Shown here piece after piece: positions 34,014 through 47,598 of a stretch of 64,000 nucleotides of DNA. Below the pieces are notes generated by a model, which did no database searches, was not told where the DNA came from, and saw nothing but the letters and a program-made list of their open reading frames with translations. The stretch's first letter is position 1, and each line of letters starts with the position of its first letter. Source of the DNA: Calcarisporiella thermophila CBS 279.70 (lineage: Eukaryota; Calcarisporiellomycota); the NCBI RefSeq assembly GCF_041956535.1, contig NW_027192200.1, forward strand, positions 46,042 through 110,041, read 5' to 3'. The position numbers and the translations under genes were made by a program.

Positions 34014-37000
34014 CTAATGAGAAGCCCCGGTGCGGCCAAGCACTTGCCCGACCGCCTTCAACTCCGGCAGCTCCCTCGCGCCTTTCACATTGGGCATCGT
34101 CATAAATCCAACCCGAGTCAAGTACGCCAGGTACAGTCCGATCAGCTCCTCGGTCATCCGCGGAACGGCAGCCCCCTGGAGAAGTCGCTGTGTGTTGGTG
34201 TCGTCCAGTTCGGGCGACTTGGTGCTGGTGGGGAGATCGTCGAGGACAAAGTGCAACAGGGGGAACAGGGCATTGTCTTGGGCCTGCAGGGTGTATTCGG
34301 TAAGCGCGTTGCGCCACGTGATGTATTCGTGCTGCTTGACCTCGTAGCCGTACGCCGGGAGGCATCCGAAGAGATCATTGAACCGGAAAGCGGGCACCGG
34401 GTGGGTCACATGGAACACCGCCCCTTCCGCCGCGAATTCCCCAGCAGCGCGCTTAGCCACCTCGGCCACGCACCGCGCCACATAGTCGACGGGACACATG
34501 TTCACCGCATTGTTGATCTGAGGCACCGACCCAAGTTCAACGCATCCCTTGACAAGGCGCCAGATGAAATCATCCGTGTTGCTGACCCCCGTCTCCGTGC
34601 TTCCCAGCACATATCCCGGTCTCACAATGGCGGCGGGTAGTCCGCGACGGCGGGCTTCCAGGGTCAGCTTCTCGGCAACCCACTTCGACTGGCCGTATCC
34701 GCTTCGCAGGCCCTCGCGGCTACCCTCCAGGCTGTCCTCCTCGCTAACCCCGCGCCCTCCCTGCTCTATCACCGCATCGCTTAGTCGGACGTAGTGTTCG
34801 GTGTCGAGCACGGACGTCGAGCTCACGAAGGTGAAGGACTTGGTGTGATGGGCGCCCGCAAGCTGCAGGGCCCACGCAGTGCCTTCTACATTGGCAGGGC
34901 GTAACTTCGAGTACGGGTAGACCCAGTGCACCAGGGCACCGTTGTGCACGATTGCGTCCACCTCCTGGGCAAGCCGCTGCCAATCCGCATCGGAGACGCC
35001 GAGCTTCTCGGACGCTAGATCGCCACACACTGCCTCGATGCGGGAATGGTATGCGTCGTCCCACACTAGATGCGCCTTGGCCGACTGGATGATGCGAGAA
35101 ACGGCGGCTTCGGGGGACTTGGATCGAACATGGCAAATGACACGGCAGCTGGGGTCCAGCCTGAGGAGGGTGGCCAGGATAAAAGCGCCTAGGAATCCGG
35201 TCGCTCCTGTAAGAAGATACGTCTTGCTTTTCCCCAAGTCTTCTCCAGCCACTGGTGCGTACTGTGCGGGCAGGTAGCTCGTGAAGAGCTGGGGTAGATC
35301 GGCGGCATAATTGAATTCCTCAGTGGGGGACCGCCGACCATTCGGGGCCGACTCTCCCGCCTCGGCTCGAGTCGGAGTTGGGGCCGCGCTCGATTTGTTA
35401 TCATCGCCGGCAAGGTTGAGGTCAGAGCTCTGCAGCCGATCTATCTCCCGTGCCATTCCCTGGATCGTGGGCTCACGGAACACCAGACTCAGGGGCGCGC
35501 CCTCGAAGCACGCCTTGCGCACCTCGAAGATCAGGCGGGTGGCGAGAATCGAGTGTCCACCGAGGTCGAAGAAGTTCTCGTCCAAGGGGATAAAGGGTTG
35601 CGGAGGGTTGGGCAAGAGGCGGGTCCAGATGTCGTGAATGGCTTGCTCGGTCGGCGACCTCTTCGGGGCTGCCATCGCGGGTGCGACCGGAAGCGCGGAC
35701 ATTGTGTCTGGAAATGGCAGTGCAGGCTTATCGATTTTGCCGTTGGGGGTCAGAGGCATCCGCTTCAAAGGCACAAACACTACAAGGAAAACAGGATCAG
35801 GTTAAGCCATCCATTGGCAACAATTTAGGCTGGCGAGGTGTCGGTCCTTACCCGACGGCACCGCATAGCTTGGCAGCTTGGTCTTCAAGTACTCCCTGAT
35901 ATTCCGGATCAATCTCTTGTATTTCCTCGAGCTGCGCAAGCCTTTTCCACGCTCCCCTTCCTCCCCATTGTCATCGTCGGTGGAGGACAAAAACTCGTCC
36001 AAGTCGGCGCCACTCACGGGGATGAAGTAGGAAACTAGCGTCTGCTCCTCGTACTTGTCACGGCGCACCAGGGTGACGTTCTCGCGAACAAGCGGGTGCT
36101 GCGAAAGATGGGTGTCGATTTCACCAAGTTCCACGCGGAAACCGCGGATCTTAACCTGGTCATCCGCTCGGCCAGTGCACTCGACTAAGTTAAGAGAGAG
36201 AGGAAAAAAAAAGAAAACGCATCTAGGTAAGCATGCATTGCGATTGGATTCGATAGGATAGCCGATGGACTACCATTCCCGTCAGGCCTATACCTCCCCA
36301 GGTCTCCCGTTCTGTAAAGCCGGTCCCTGGCTCCCTTCCAAAACTCTCTCCACGGCTCCTTGGTTCCGGTCACTCCGGCCTCCTCAGCGGACCTTTGCCC
36401 AGGGAACCAGTTCTCCAGGAATTTCTCCGCGGTTGCCTCGGGAAGCCGCAGATAACCTTCGGCCAGCCCCCCGGCGCGCACGTAAATCTCCCCTACTTCC
36501 CCGACTCCGCACATGATATCGCGCTTTTTCCTATTCACCACCAGCAGTTGCACGTTGCACATCCCTTTCCCCGCCGGCATCACATCCTTTTGCGAGCTTA
36601 GGAAGGCAGGGTGCGAAGACAGGGGAGGGATATCGTAGTATGAAACGGATCGCTGTGTCTCCGTGGTGCCGTACATATTGATAATGTGGGCGTTCGTGGC
36701 GGCCTTTTGAAGTCGGTGGGTGTCGCGCTTCGTGAGAATATCGCCCACAAAGAAGGCATGGTGCAGGGTGGGAATCGGGGTCTGAGCGTGAGACGAAAGA
36801 AGCTGGCCCATGGCTGGGAAAGGGGTGGGTAGAGGTTAGAAAAAGTTTTCAGGCGAACAAGTAAAGGGATAGGTGAAGGGCTAAACCATACCAGGGGTCA
36901 AGTGGGTCACGGTCACTCCACTCGTTGCCATCCATTCTGCCAGTCGCCCCGGGATGCCGATATCTTCTCCCGTTGGAATCCAGAGCTGCGCCCCCAGGAA

Positions 37001-38649
37001 GAGCGGGGTGAAAATGTCGCGCTGAATCGGATCGTGGGCAATGCCACTCAGCATCGTGAACCTATCCTCGGAGGAAAGGCCAAATTGCTGGGCCATCCAC
37101 GGGTAATAATGGGTAAGCGAGAAGTGTCGTCCGCGCACGCCCTTGGGAATCCCCGTACTGCCGCTCGTGAAGCTGAGGGTCCCGATGCTGTCGGGGCCGA
37201 CCACCACCCCGGGCCCTTGGGCTGACAGCTCACGGATGGGATCCAGGATGTCTTGGCTCGACTCGGACGTACCACCGCAGAGGGTACCGTTGTCCTCAAG
37301 GCGTAGGGCTGGGATGCGGCAGGCGATATCCAAGTTGTCTTTAATGTAGCCCTCGACTGCCTCATCCAGCCGGCCCGCCTTCTCCAGCACAATGATACCC
37401 CGTGGGGTTGCCACCGAAAGATATATCTGCTGCCTGCTCGGGGGGTAGGCCGGGTCGATCACACTAAAGGTCGCGCCCGCACGCAGCACGCCCATGATTG
37501 CCACCACCAAATCCACGCCCCGGTAAGCATAAATCATCACCACATCCTCGCGACGGATCCCATTGCGTAGTAGATGGTGAGCGACCATATTTGTGGCTCG
37601 GTTAATTTGCGCATAGGTGAAGGTGCATCGGCCCTCATCCCTTGACTCCACCACGCAAATTCTATCGGGATGTCGCCGTGCATTCTCCTCGAATATATCG
37701 TGGATGGCTCCGCGCCACTCGCTCCACTTAAGATTGGCGGTGGGGTTGGGAATCACCTCCTGGCACAACCGAGTCACAAGGGGGATGTCGCCAACAGTTA
37801 ACTTGGTATTCTTGCTCACCGTCTCCACTACACGCACCAGCTGCTCCAACATGATCTCCACTCGAGCCGGCGAAAACAACACTTGGTTGTATGATACTCC
37901 AACTTCCAAGCGGGGAAGAAGCGCGTCTCGCAATGACGACGAGGAGTGGGAGGATATGATAATGGTCAGGTCGGTCGATGCTGATGTGGGTGCTAGCGCG
38001 GATTCTGATGGGGCGTCGGTGTGATTGAAGAAGCGAATGCGGAAGAGGGGTTGGCGATTTTCTTCGGTTGAGGAGGGCTGTAAGGCATCAATGAGGGAGG
38101 TGAAGGGGACTTCGTCATTTGCTGCTTCTTGCTCCATCTAAAATAAAACCCATAGCCATAGATACCCAGATCAACGCGCTGATTACCTCGCTAATAATAA
38201 TGCTCCAATGCTTCTCAATTTACCTTGTGAGCCATTCGAACAATGTCTTCGAAGGTGTTCTCCGGGTTCACGCTTAGCTTTAGCACCAGCGGGTTACCTG
38301 AATCGCTGGAAGAGCCCACCGCAAACTCCTCGTCGCCCGTGTATCTCTGTAGTAGCACTGCAAATGCCGCGAGCAGGATAATGAAAGGGGAAGGATGGGT
38401 CTGGGCCTTTCCCTCCCCCACTTGAAGCGCCAATGACAGCTGTAGCAGGGCGAGAGATAGGGACTCCGAGAGAGGTAATGTGTGAAATGCTTCGATAATC
38501 TTGAGGGGCATTGGCCGGGGATAATCGGTGGGAAGTTGAAGGTCGGCGAGGTTGTGAAGGCGAGCATGCCACCGCTTTAATCTTGCTCTCAGCTCCTCGG
38601 GTGTGAGCTGGACGGGAGGCTTTTGTTGTTGTGGCGGGTTGAGCGTCAT
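34014..38649 (-). CDS. LYS2: L-2-aminoadipate reductase (alpha-aminoadipate reductase)
   Basis: Reduces alpha-aminoadipate to its semialdehyde in the fungal lysine pathway, with ATP, NADPH and a phosphopantetheine carrier. Exons 38649-38224, 38137-36892, 36813-36274, 36184-35852 and 35779-34014 give 1436 residues (yeast Lys2 is about 1390). In order: an N-terminal condensation-like region (1-250); an adenylation domain with [11 protein letters not shown] at 465-475, [37 protein letters not shown] and LTPNGKID; a carrier domain with FFDLGGHS (Ser925 takes the prosthetic group); and a reductase with the Rossmann motif [10 protein letters not shown] at about 1039-1046 and YGQSK at 1210-1214 as the SDR-type Tyr/Lys pair. 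Introns are 86, 78, 89 and 72 nt. A Lys5-type phosphopantetheinyl transferase is required but not in the window. Antisense frames over it are shadows. Confidence 0.98.
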
Positions 38650-39009
38650 ATTAGAATAGGAGAGGAGGTTGTATTTTGGGTTGTTCTAACTAAGTAGTCA
38701 ATGAGAATTCCTGGATCAAGGGGGGGGTCGAGAGAACACGCTTTTAATAATTTGCTCGCTCAGAGATAATCAAGTGAAAGATGATCGATCTATTGGGAAA
38801 ATACACAGTCACATCTCTCTATCACAATCTCAGTCATTCAATTTCAGAAATAAATTAAATGATTTGTCTATACCTAATCTCCATATTATATGCATTCAAA
38901 AAAAGGGCGAAAACAAAGTATAAAATATATATAAAAATAACGTGAAGTCAACTCAAGTTAATCCAAGAATATTTTCGTAAGAGAAAAAAAAGCAAAAAGA
39001 TCTATTCAT
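38650..39009. other. LYS2 upstream region
   Basis: 360 bp between the LYS2 start and the alanine aminotransferase stop, same strand. A+T-rich with TATATATA-like sequence at 38925-38940, too far upstream of LYS2 to call as its TATA box. Confidence 0.5.
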
Positions 39010-40961
<1,952 letters not shown>

Positions 40962-41630
40962 CCCAAGTGTCAACTTTATAGGTAAGACCGGAAAGTTAAG
41001 GGCGGGGGAAAACACTAAACAAAAAATTATTATTAATGGAATGGAACACCGCCTCTGGGTGAAGTTGGAGATTCAAAATGCCCGCTGATTTCTGGCAGCA
41101 GCCCTCCCCAACCCTCCCCCCGACCTTTCCCAATCAACTCAAAATAAACTCCTTTTCCCATCGAATTGCAACTGCGACTCGTTTTCCCCCTTTCTCCTCG
41201 GAAAGGCCATTTCTATCCTCTGTTCTTTGCAAGTCAGCCGCCAAACTATCTGCGCTTGCCCCGGTTTCCGCAACTTTCACACGTATGTGCCCCCCCGCAG
41301 CTCTGAGAAGTGCCGCGAGAATAGCTCACGCAAAAGAAAACTCCCTGGTAAGACTCGGTTTGAATAGCAGATGCCATCTTGGATGGAGAAAAGAAAAAGA
41401 TTATTATTGAATTTAATAGTAAAGAGAGAAGGGGAGAAAGAGAGAAAGAGAGAAAGAAAAAAGAAAACCTATATATCAATAAATATTCGTATGAACACCA
41501 GATTGATATAGAAAAACGGTGGTATATTAAAGGTAACGAAAACAGGATTTACTGTCAACCCGCCAATGCGTGTTGAATCAAATTAGGCTGGGGAGGGGAG
41601 TGGCCCCCCCCTCCCCCCTTTCCCCATATT
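40962..41630. other. Alanine aminotransferase upstream region
   Basis: 669 bp between the ALT start and the MIT-protein stop, same strand. It contains purine-rich GAGAAAGAGAGAAAGA repeats (41422-41465) and a C/T-rich run (41600-41622). No gene is supported. Confidence 0.5.
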
Positions 41631-43708
41631 CTATTGCGCCTCGCGGCTCCTCTTCACCCACTTCATCATCATGATATCCAAATCGTTCAACACCCACCGA
41701 CACATCACCAGCAGCACTCCTAACCAGCTCTCCACTCTACTCTTCACCCTCACATCGGTGACCAGTGCCCATGCCTCGAGGGGCTGTGCGGCCATAAAAA
41801 CACGCACCACTGCCTCTATATAGAGCTGCGTCATGTCGTCGCTTGGCCGCCGACTAATTCGCTCCCCCACGGAGCGCGTGATTTTGGAGCCCCAGTTCAA
41901 AAAGGACGACTGTTTCCGGACTCGCGGCTTGCCGTCTTCCTTACTGGCAACCCCAGAGCCAACCCCACTATGAGAGTTGGTCCCTAGACTAGACCGCGGA
42001 TCCACCAATATCTGCTCGTTCAGCTTGGGCAGAGGACCAAACTTCTTGATAATAATGGATAGGACGGCATCCAGCGCGGGATCGATCAATTGGATCTCCT
42101 AAAGAACGGAAAAAGTGTTTAACTTCTATGCCAAGTTGCGGAGGCAAAGAGAGAGGGAGAGCGAGGGGTGTCTTGGGCCTTACCTTGAGTGTGCCTTGTA
42201 TATTCTCCAGCTGCTCCCACCGCCCCATTCGCGAAATCGCGTCGTAAACGGCGTCGCATACCTGTAGCTTTGTTTCCAACATTCCCAGCTTCAGCCCGGG
42301 CTGTAGCCACACTCCTTTTGGCACATAGAGCTTCGGCGTCAGATACCATCCGTTACGTGCACTTCTTTCTATCCCGCGCATCAGCCAGAAAATGCGTGCA
42401 CGCGCCGAAGAAGGACACGGCTCAGGCCCACTCTCCGTGTACGGCGAGGAAATATAGGCATTGCTCCCTGGAACACCGTAGAACATGGAAGGGGATATAT
42501 TGGAGTGGAAAGGAAGCTGCGGGGTGAAGCCCATTGCCCCCGGAGAAGGCCGCACTATCTCGCAGGATTTGGATCGCAAAGGAGCGCTGTGGGGCGTCAA
42601 GCTCTGCGCAGGCTCCTGGGGTGGAGGGCTGTCGGAAGTCCGAGGCGGGGCCATGGAGAGTGTTGGCCGCCGCTTGCGCACGTAAAATGTCGCTGGCGCT
42701 TCGGCTTTCGACAGAGGATGGAGTGGAGGGGGCGATTTGGGCGGAGAAGTAGTACACTGCGTAGGTGCAAACGATAGTGGAGGCGACTCTTCGGGCGAAT
42801 CGGTCAGGGATGCAAGGGAGCTTGAGAGCGAGTCGTTCAACCACGGTTGGGTGGTTGTGTCATGGGATGAGAGATCCGTGGCCGAAGGGTTATGAGAAGA
42901 GCACACATCCGACGCCCTGCCAGAGATGCCATTATCCTCCTCCTCCTCCTCTTCTTCTCCATCTTCTCCTCCTCCTCCTCCTCCTCCTTCTTCTTCCTCT
43001 TGGTCGTTTTCTATTGCCCCGGCAGGCTCGTACCCTTCATCCTTTCTTCTCTCTTCGCTCTCTACTAATTCTCCATCCCCTTCTTCTATCTCCGATTCCA
43101 CTTCCACCTTTGCTTTCGGCGAAGTCTCCGATTGTACATCTTCAGTTATCACTATTTCCACCTCTTTCTCCTCCTCAGCCTTTGCTTCCTCCCTGACTTC
43201 TTGCTGCGCCTCGTCAGCATTCTCATCTTCGTTATCGCATACACTCCGCTCGTCGTCATCATGGATTCCTAAGGATCCCGGCGTTAGTGGTGAAGGAGAT
43301 GGTAGTGGAGAAGGTGGTAAGCCGTTGGACTTTAGCTCTTTCCTAGGGGAATTAATGAGCGTGTGTATGCGGTGCTGATACGTCTCCAGCTTTTAAAAAA
43401 ATTCGTTAAAAATACGCAGAATGAAAGGAGAGAAATCTCAATCGAGAAATGGCCAAGCTTACAATATAGTTTAGCTTCTTCCGATGACTGACGGATGACT
43501 CGTCGATCAGCTTTTTCAGCAACACAACTGCTTCCTTATATGCGACTATAGCCTCGTCCACTTTCTTGGCTCTATCGAGACGCACTGCTGCCTGAGCCTT
43601 GATATGGGCTGCATCAAGAGCGCGTTTAGGTGAACAAGAGGAGACGGTAATAGGGGGATTGATTGGGAAGGAGGGAAGGGTTGATGGATGGGTCTGATGG
43701 GTTGTCAT
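41631..43708 (-). CDS. MIT-domain protein with fungal conserved C-terminal region
   Basis: Exons 43708-43463, 43389-42184 and 42098-41631 give 639 residues, with introns of 73 and 85 nt. Residues about 27-82 form a three-helix MIT domain (ALDAAHIKAQAAVRLDRAKK, DEAIVAYKEAVVLLKKLI), a module that usually binds ESCRT-III tails. Residues 85-330 are disordered and acidic, with a long Glu/Gly homopolymer encoded by CTC/TCC repeats. A conserved region follows: ARIFWLMRGIERSARNGWYL, then TPKLYVPKGVWLQPGLKLGM and ETKLQVCDAVYDAI. The last exon adds a helical domain with a basic C-terminus. MIT proteins of this layout occur across fungi. A role in endosomal sorting or membrane remodelling is inferred from the MIT domain only. 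Confidence 0.87.
42940..43020 (-). repeat. Coding (TCC)n / (TTC)n trinucleotide tract
   Basis: A run of TCCTCCTCC and TCTTCTTC triplets on the plus strand encodes poly-Glu and poly-Gly in the disordered part of the MIT-domain protein. Confidence 0.85.
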
Positions 43709-44765
43709 CTCTAGCAGGATGGATAGGTCGATGCATGAACAAAATAGAATTATTATAGGGTGAAGAGAGTAGAAAGCATTGAAAGACGAGGAATCGTTTA
43801 TAACATAACCATTAATCCGGAATTAAGTCATCTACTATGCTTGTGTAATTTAGAGTGAATTAGATGAAGTTAAAAAACAAGATATAGAATATAGAAAAAA
43901 AAAAAACGTAAGAAAGAATGTAACTGCAACGACGAAAAAGCTTTGGTTTCATCACATCAAATAATTTTGTGTTAATAAGGCCATTTTTGGACATCCGCAT
44001 CTTAGGTTAAGATTTGCGAACAAATCTAAATATTCAAATCAGTTCTGAAGTTTGGACGTTCCAAATAGCAGGGCGACAACGTCATCTCCTTCTATTTCGT
44101 GCCAGGGCCGTGCAGGTGGCACACTCACTGGCACCCGTGCACTCTCTCCTCCCTCTCTTCCTGTAGAGACTATGAAAGGTACTTGGACTCCTCTCGTGAC
44201 CTCTTCAAGCTCTTAACCATAGAATTGACCGAGCATTCCAGTTAGCAGTGGGGGGTTGCGAACTCGCACGCAAGGACCCTTTGGGGATTCAGTACATGGG
44301 TATTTGTTCTGCTTGCAAAGGATGCCAAGGAACTTTCCAATCTACTTAAGCTCACTAACTCCTTCTCACCGACTCTAAGGGGGGGGGGGGAGGTTTGAAT
44401 CGAAACAAATGCGCGAAAGAAAACCAGTGGATAGGAACAAGGATATTATTATTAATGAAATATGAAGGCATGTTTTTCGTTCTACAACAAAACTCAAAAC
44501 AAACTAAACAAAGTAAAATGCAAAACTCTAGAGTTTGTTTTTCCATTTTCCCAGTCACACCTTTCCAGTTTCCTGCTCTCCACTGCAGGCTGGCACCGTC
44601 TCTGCCAAGTAAATAGAATTAAAAACCGGAGTGGGTGGTGCCGGCCACGACAATTCCCCAGCGGAAATCGCGCTCGCTCGACGAAGCACCAAATCATCCA
44701 CGGTGAATCCGGATGGACGCCTCTGAACATTGCCGGCGGAAGCACGGCGGAACCGCCATTCTGCG
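43709..44765. other. Intergenic region with poly-G tract
   Basis: 1.06 kb between two minus-strand genes. It contains a run of ten G at about 44381-44390. Short frames on both strands lack support. Confidence 0.5.
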
Positions 44766-46618
44766 CTAGATGGGGGCCGCTGCAGCAGAGGGACGACCAG
44801 AGGAACTACTTTGGAGTCCGGCATCGGGAAAAAGGAGGGGAGGGGAGAGGGAGGGGGAGGGTTCGATGATCAGTGGGTGGGGCGGATCGAAAGGGGCTGC
44901 AATATTCGGGACTGGAACCGGATTGGGTGAGGAAATGGGAGAAGGAGAGGAGGGCGAGGGAGATAGTTTGCTTGCGCTCTCTAGAAGCTCTCCTCCACCC
45001 GCGCGGGCGGAAGCTGCGGCTGGCTCGACCTCCGGCGATGCAACTGTTTGAACCGGAACCAGCGCAAATGTGAAGGAGTTTCCCTCCTCGATCACGCACT
45101 GTACTTCGCCCATCTCTCTCAGCATCGCAGGAAGCCTTGGTGGAATTGGGGGGGATGCCCCTTTGCTTTGCTGGGCTTTCGCGTCGGCTGGGGTCTGCTT
45201 ATCGGTTTTCCACGCATGGTTGGCTTGAGTGTACGCATATGCTTTACAGACCCCTCCAACATGCAGGCAACCCAACGTCACGGCATAAATCCAGGCGGCC
45301 TACAGAGATACGGTTCATTAGGTTAAAAATAGAGCGCATAGTATGGAATACAAGCAGCGATTGAAGTAACCTGGTAGCCAAACAATCGACAAAGCCCGTA
45401 GATGATGATCCCGGTGTACTGCAACAAATGTACAATAATAAACAATGTCATTTTCCTGGTCACCTGCTGCACCGAGCCTCCATTGGCTTCAGACACAAGA
45501 GGCTGTGGCTTGGAGGAGAGGGGAAGGCAGTCACGGGGAGTGGATGGATGGACGAGAGGAGCGATCGAGGTGGCAGGAGAGAGGTTATGGAGCCGAGAGG
45601 CCTCAATGGGGTGCGTGGGGGACCCTGCCCATTCCAGCCGCTCGGCGCGCAAGGCCAGGCTAGTAGGGGTGGTAATAGGCCCTTCTCTCCGCAATAGCGG
45701 ATGGGGCGGCTTCACCGGGGCAGTGGGCGGTGAACCTCTTTTCTTTCGAACCACCTCGGAAGTCTCGTTGAACGTGTTGATGCCCACAATCACAATGAGT
45801 TCATCGTCAGCCGACACCAACTTCTTGATCACCTGCAGATAGCAGTAGGTCGTTGCCAGCAGCACGATATAGTTGAAGGTAACCAGAATGGCAAAGAAAA
45901 GAGTTTGGCCGACGGCTTGGTTAAGAACAAAGCACCTAACGAAAGGAAGTAAGTGGACCTCGAACGCGTGTAGGGATGAAAAAGTGCACGCGTGACCGCA
46001 TCCATTTACTTACCAATAGGTGTCATTTCCAAATCCTTTCAAGCATAGCGTCGCCGTCGTTACCGCAATCGGTATAAGCGATGCATAGGCCAGGAACCTC
46101 CAGTCGTACCTCCCGATCTTCACCTGGCATCCCCTGCATATCTTTTGGTATATGATCAGCGCCATCATACCGGCAAGCCCCATATTGGTCATGACTGCGA
46201 AATTGATGGTGGCGCCCATGGCCGAGCACACGGACGCCCCAGGCAGCATGTCCACCGCAAGGCCGTGGAGGCAATTGACGAGGGTCAGGGTAGCCGTGAC
46301 GAATTCGAGCGAGGCCATGTAGAGCGGAAATCGCACGAAAATGCCGAGCCGCTCTCCCGTCTTGGTAAGGCAGCTACGTTGGTGGTAGGCTCTACAAAAC
46401 ACGTACAAGGCCGCAAGAATATTTGCCACACTGGCGAGTGCTCCGGTGGCCAGCACGGCTGCGCTTCCCACAGAGTCCTGCTGACTGATACGCAATGTCG
46501 GGGGGGTTGAAGCCGGCAGGGGGGCGCGCTCCAAAAGGAGGACATTCGGGTAGGGCAATGACTCCACACAGGAAAATGCAAGTGATATACATATACAAAG
46601 AACGAGTCGCACTATCAT
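44766..46618 (-). CDS. Seven-transmembrane receptor, Git3/cAMP-receptor-like GPCR
   Basis: Exons 46618-46014, 45935-45371 and 45299-44766 give 567 residues, with introns of 78 and 71 nt. A cleavable signal peptide (MIVRLVLCICISLAFSCVES) precedes a 28-residue ectodomain. Seven hydrophobic helices lie at about 49-76, 98-121, 131-158, 173-195, 212-238, 365-389 and 391-415. The third cytoplasmic loop is long (about 239-364), basic and Pro/Ser-rich. The C-tail is 150 residues of Pro/Ser. This topology matches fungal Git3/Gpr1- and cAMP-receptor-like GPCRs rather than pheromone receptors. The ligand is unknown. Start 46618 is the first in-frame ATG and gives the signal peptide. Intron 2 has a weak GTTACT donor, but its join keeps TM6-TM7 in frame. 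Confidence 0.85.
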
Positions 46619-47598
46619 TGGGTTATGGGGTGAGTATGTGAGGGTATGTAAAATCGACAAGATGAAAGACAGGATAGGGGGGAATGTAGGAGGGGGAAGT
46701 GGCTGTGAAATATGCTAACGCGAGCAGTATATCGTCAGTCTTGTGGAGAAGACGAATGAGAACGCGAGGCACAAGGAACGGCGGATGGAATTAATGGAGA
46801 AGCTGCGATAGGTCGAGCAAGCCGATAGAATAGTAATAAGAAACGCTGAATTCACGCGGCGAATGGAGGGAAAACAACGATGCCATGACGACACCCGATA
46901 ACAGGGGCTAAACACAACGAACGCGATGACCGAGAAGGACGCGAAGAGCCAGGCGGATTAAGAGAAAGAAAATCCCCTCCAAGGGTAACAGCAGAACAAG
47001 GAGGCTAGGCCTGACCATAACCCGGGCCGCCTCGATATTAGGCTCTCGAGGATGGAGGCCCATTGGCAGAGAAGGCAGTGGTACAAATGAGAACTTGTTT
47101 TATTCAATTTCCAATTCACGCTGTGGCAACCTGCCAACAAGCCATCCGCCGAGCGCATTCGACAACCGGTTCCTTGCAATAGTAGTGATGCAAAGGCCAG
47201 CCTCCCAGCCTTTGCTGGAAGATTGGAGCCCAAGCCTAATCTCTCGGGAGAATGACAGATAAAACCGTGTTTTCCCCAAAAACATTTCGTTTGCCTTCAA
47301 GCTAAGCTTTTCCCCTGGTGGAGCCACCAGCACGAGCTAACTGCATTGGGATAGAGGATGTAGGCATGTTTGTAGGGGGCCGAGGATGCATAGCTTTTTA
47401 AACTAAGTGCTTTAGATATCTAACAAACAAACGGCTAGTCTAATGGAATAATACTATATGACTTATATTAATAGGCACAAATAGTAGTGGAGATCTTGAG
47501 GTCACGATGCCAGAGGAGAAAATGAACAGAATTACACAAATAAAGAGGAATGAATTGACGATTGCAGATGACTTTGGATGAGGAAGAAAGCATTTCCA
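46619..47598. other. Intergenic region, nothing recognised
   Basis: 980 bp between minus-strand genes. A minus-strand frame at 46958-47333 has no motif. No RNA gene is supported. Confidence 0.5.
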
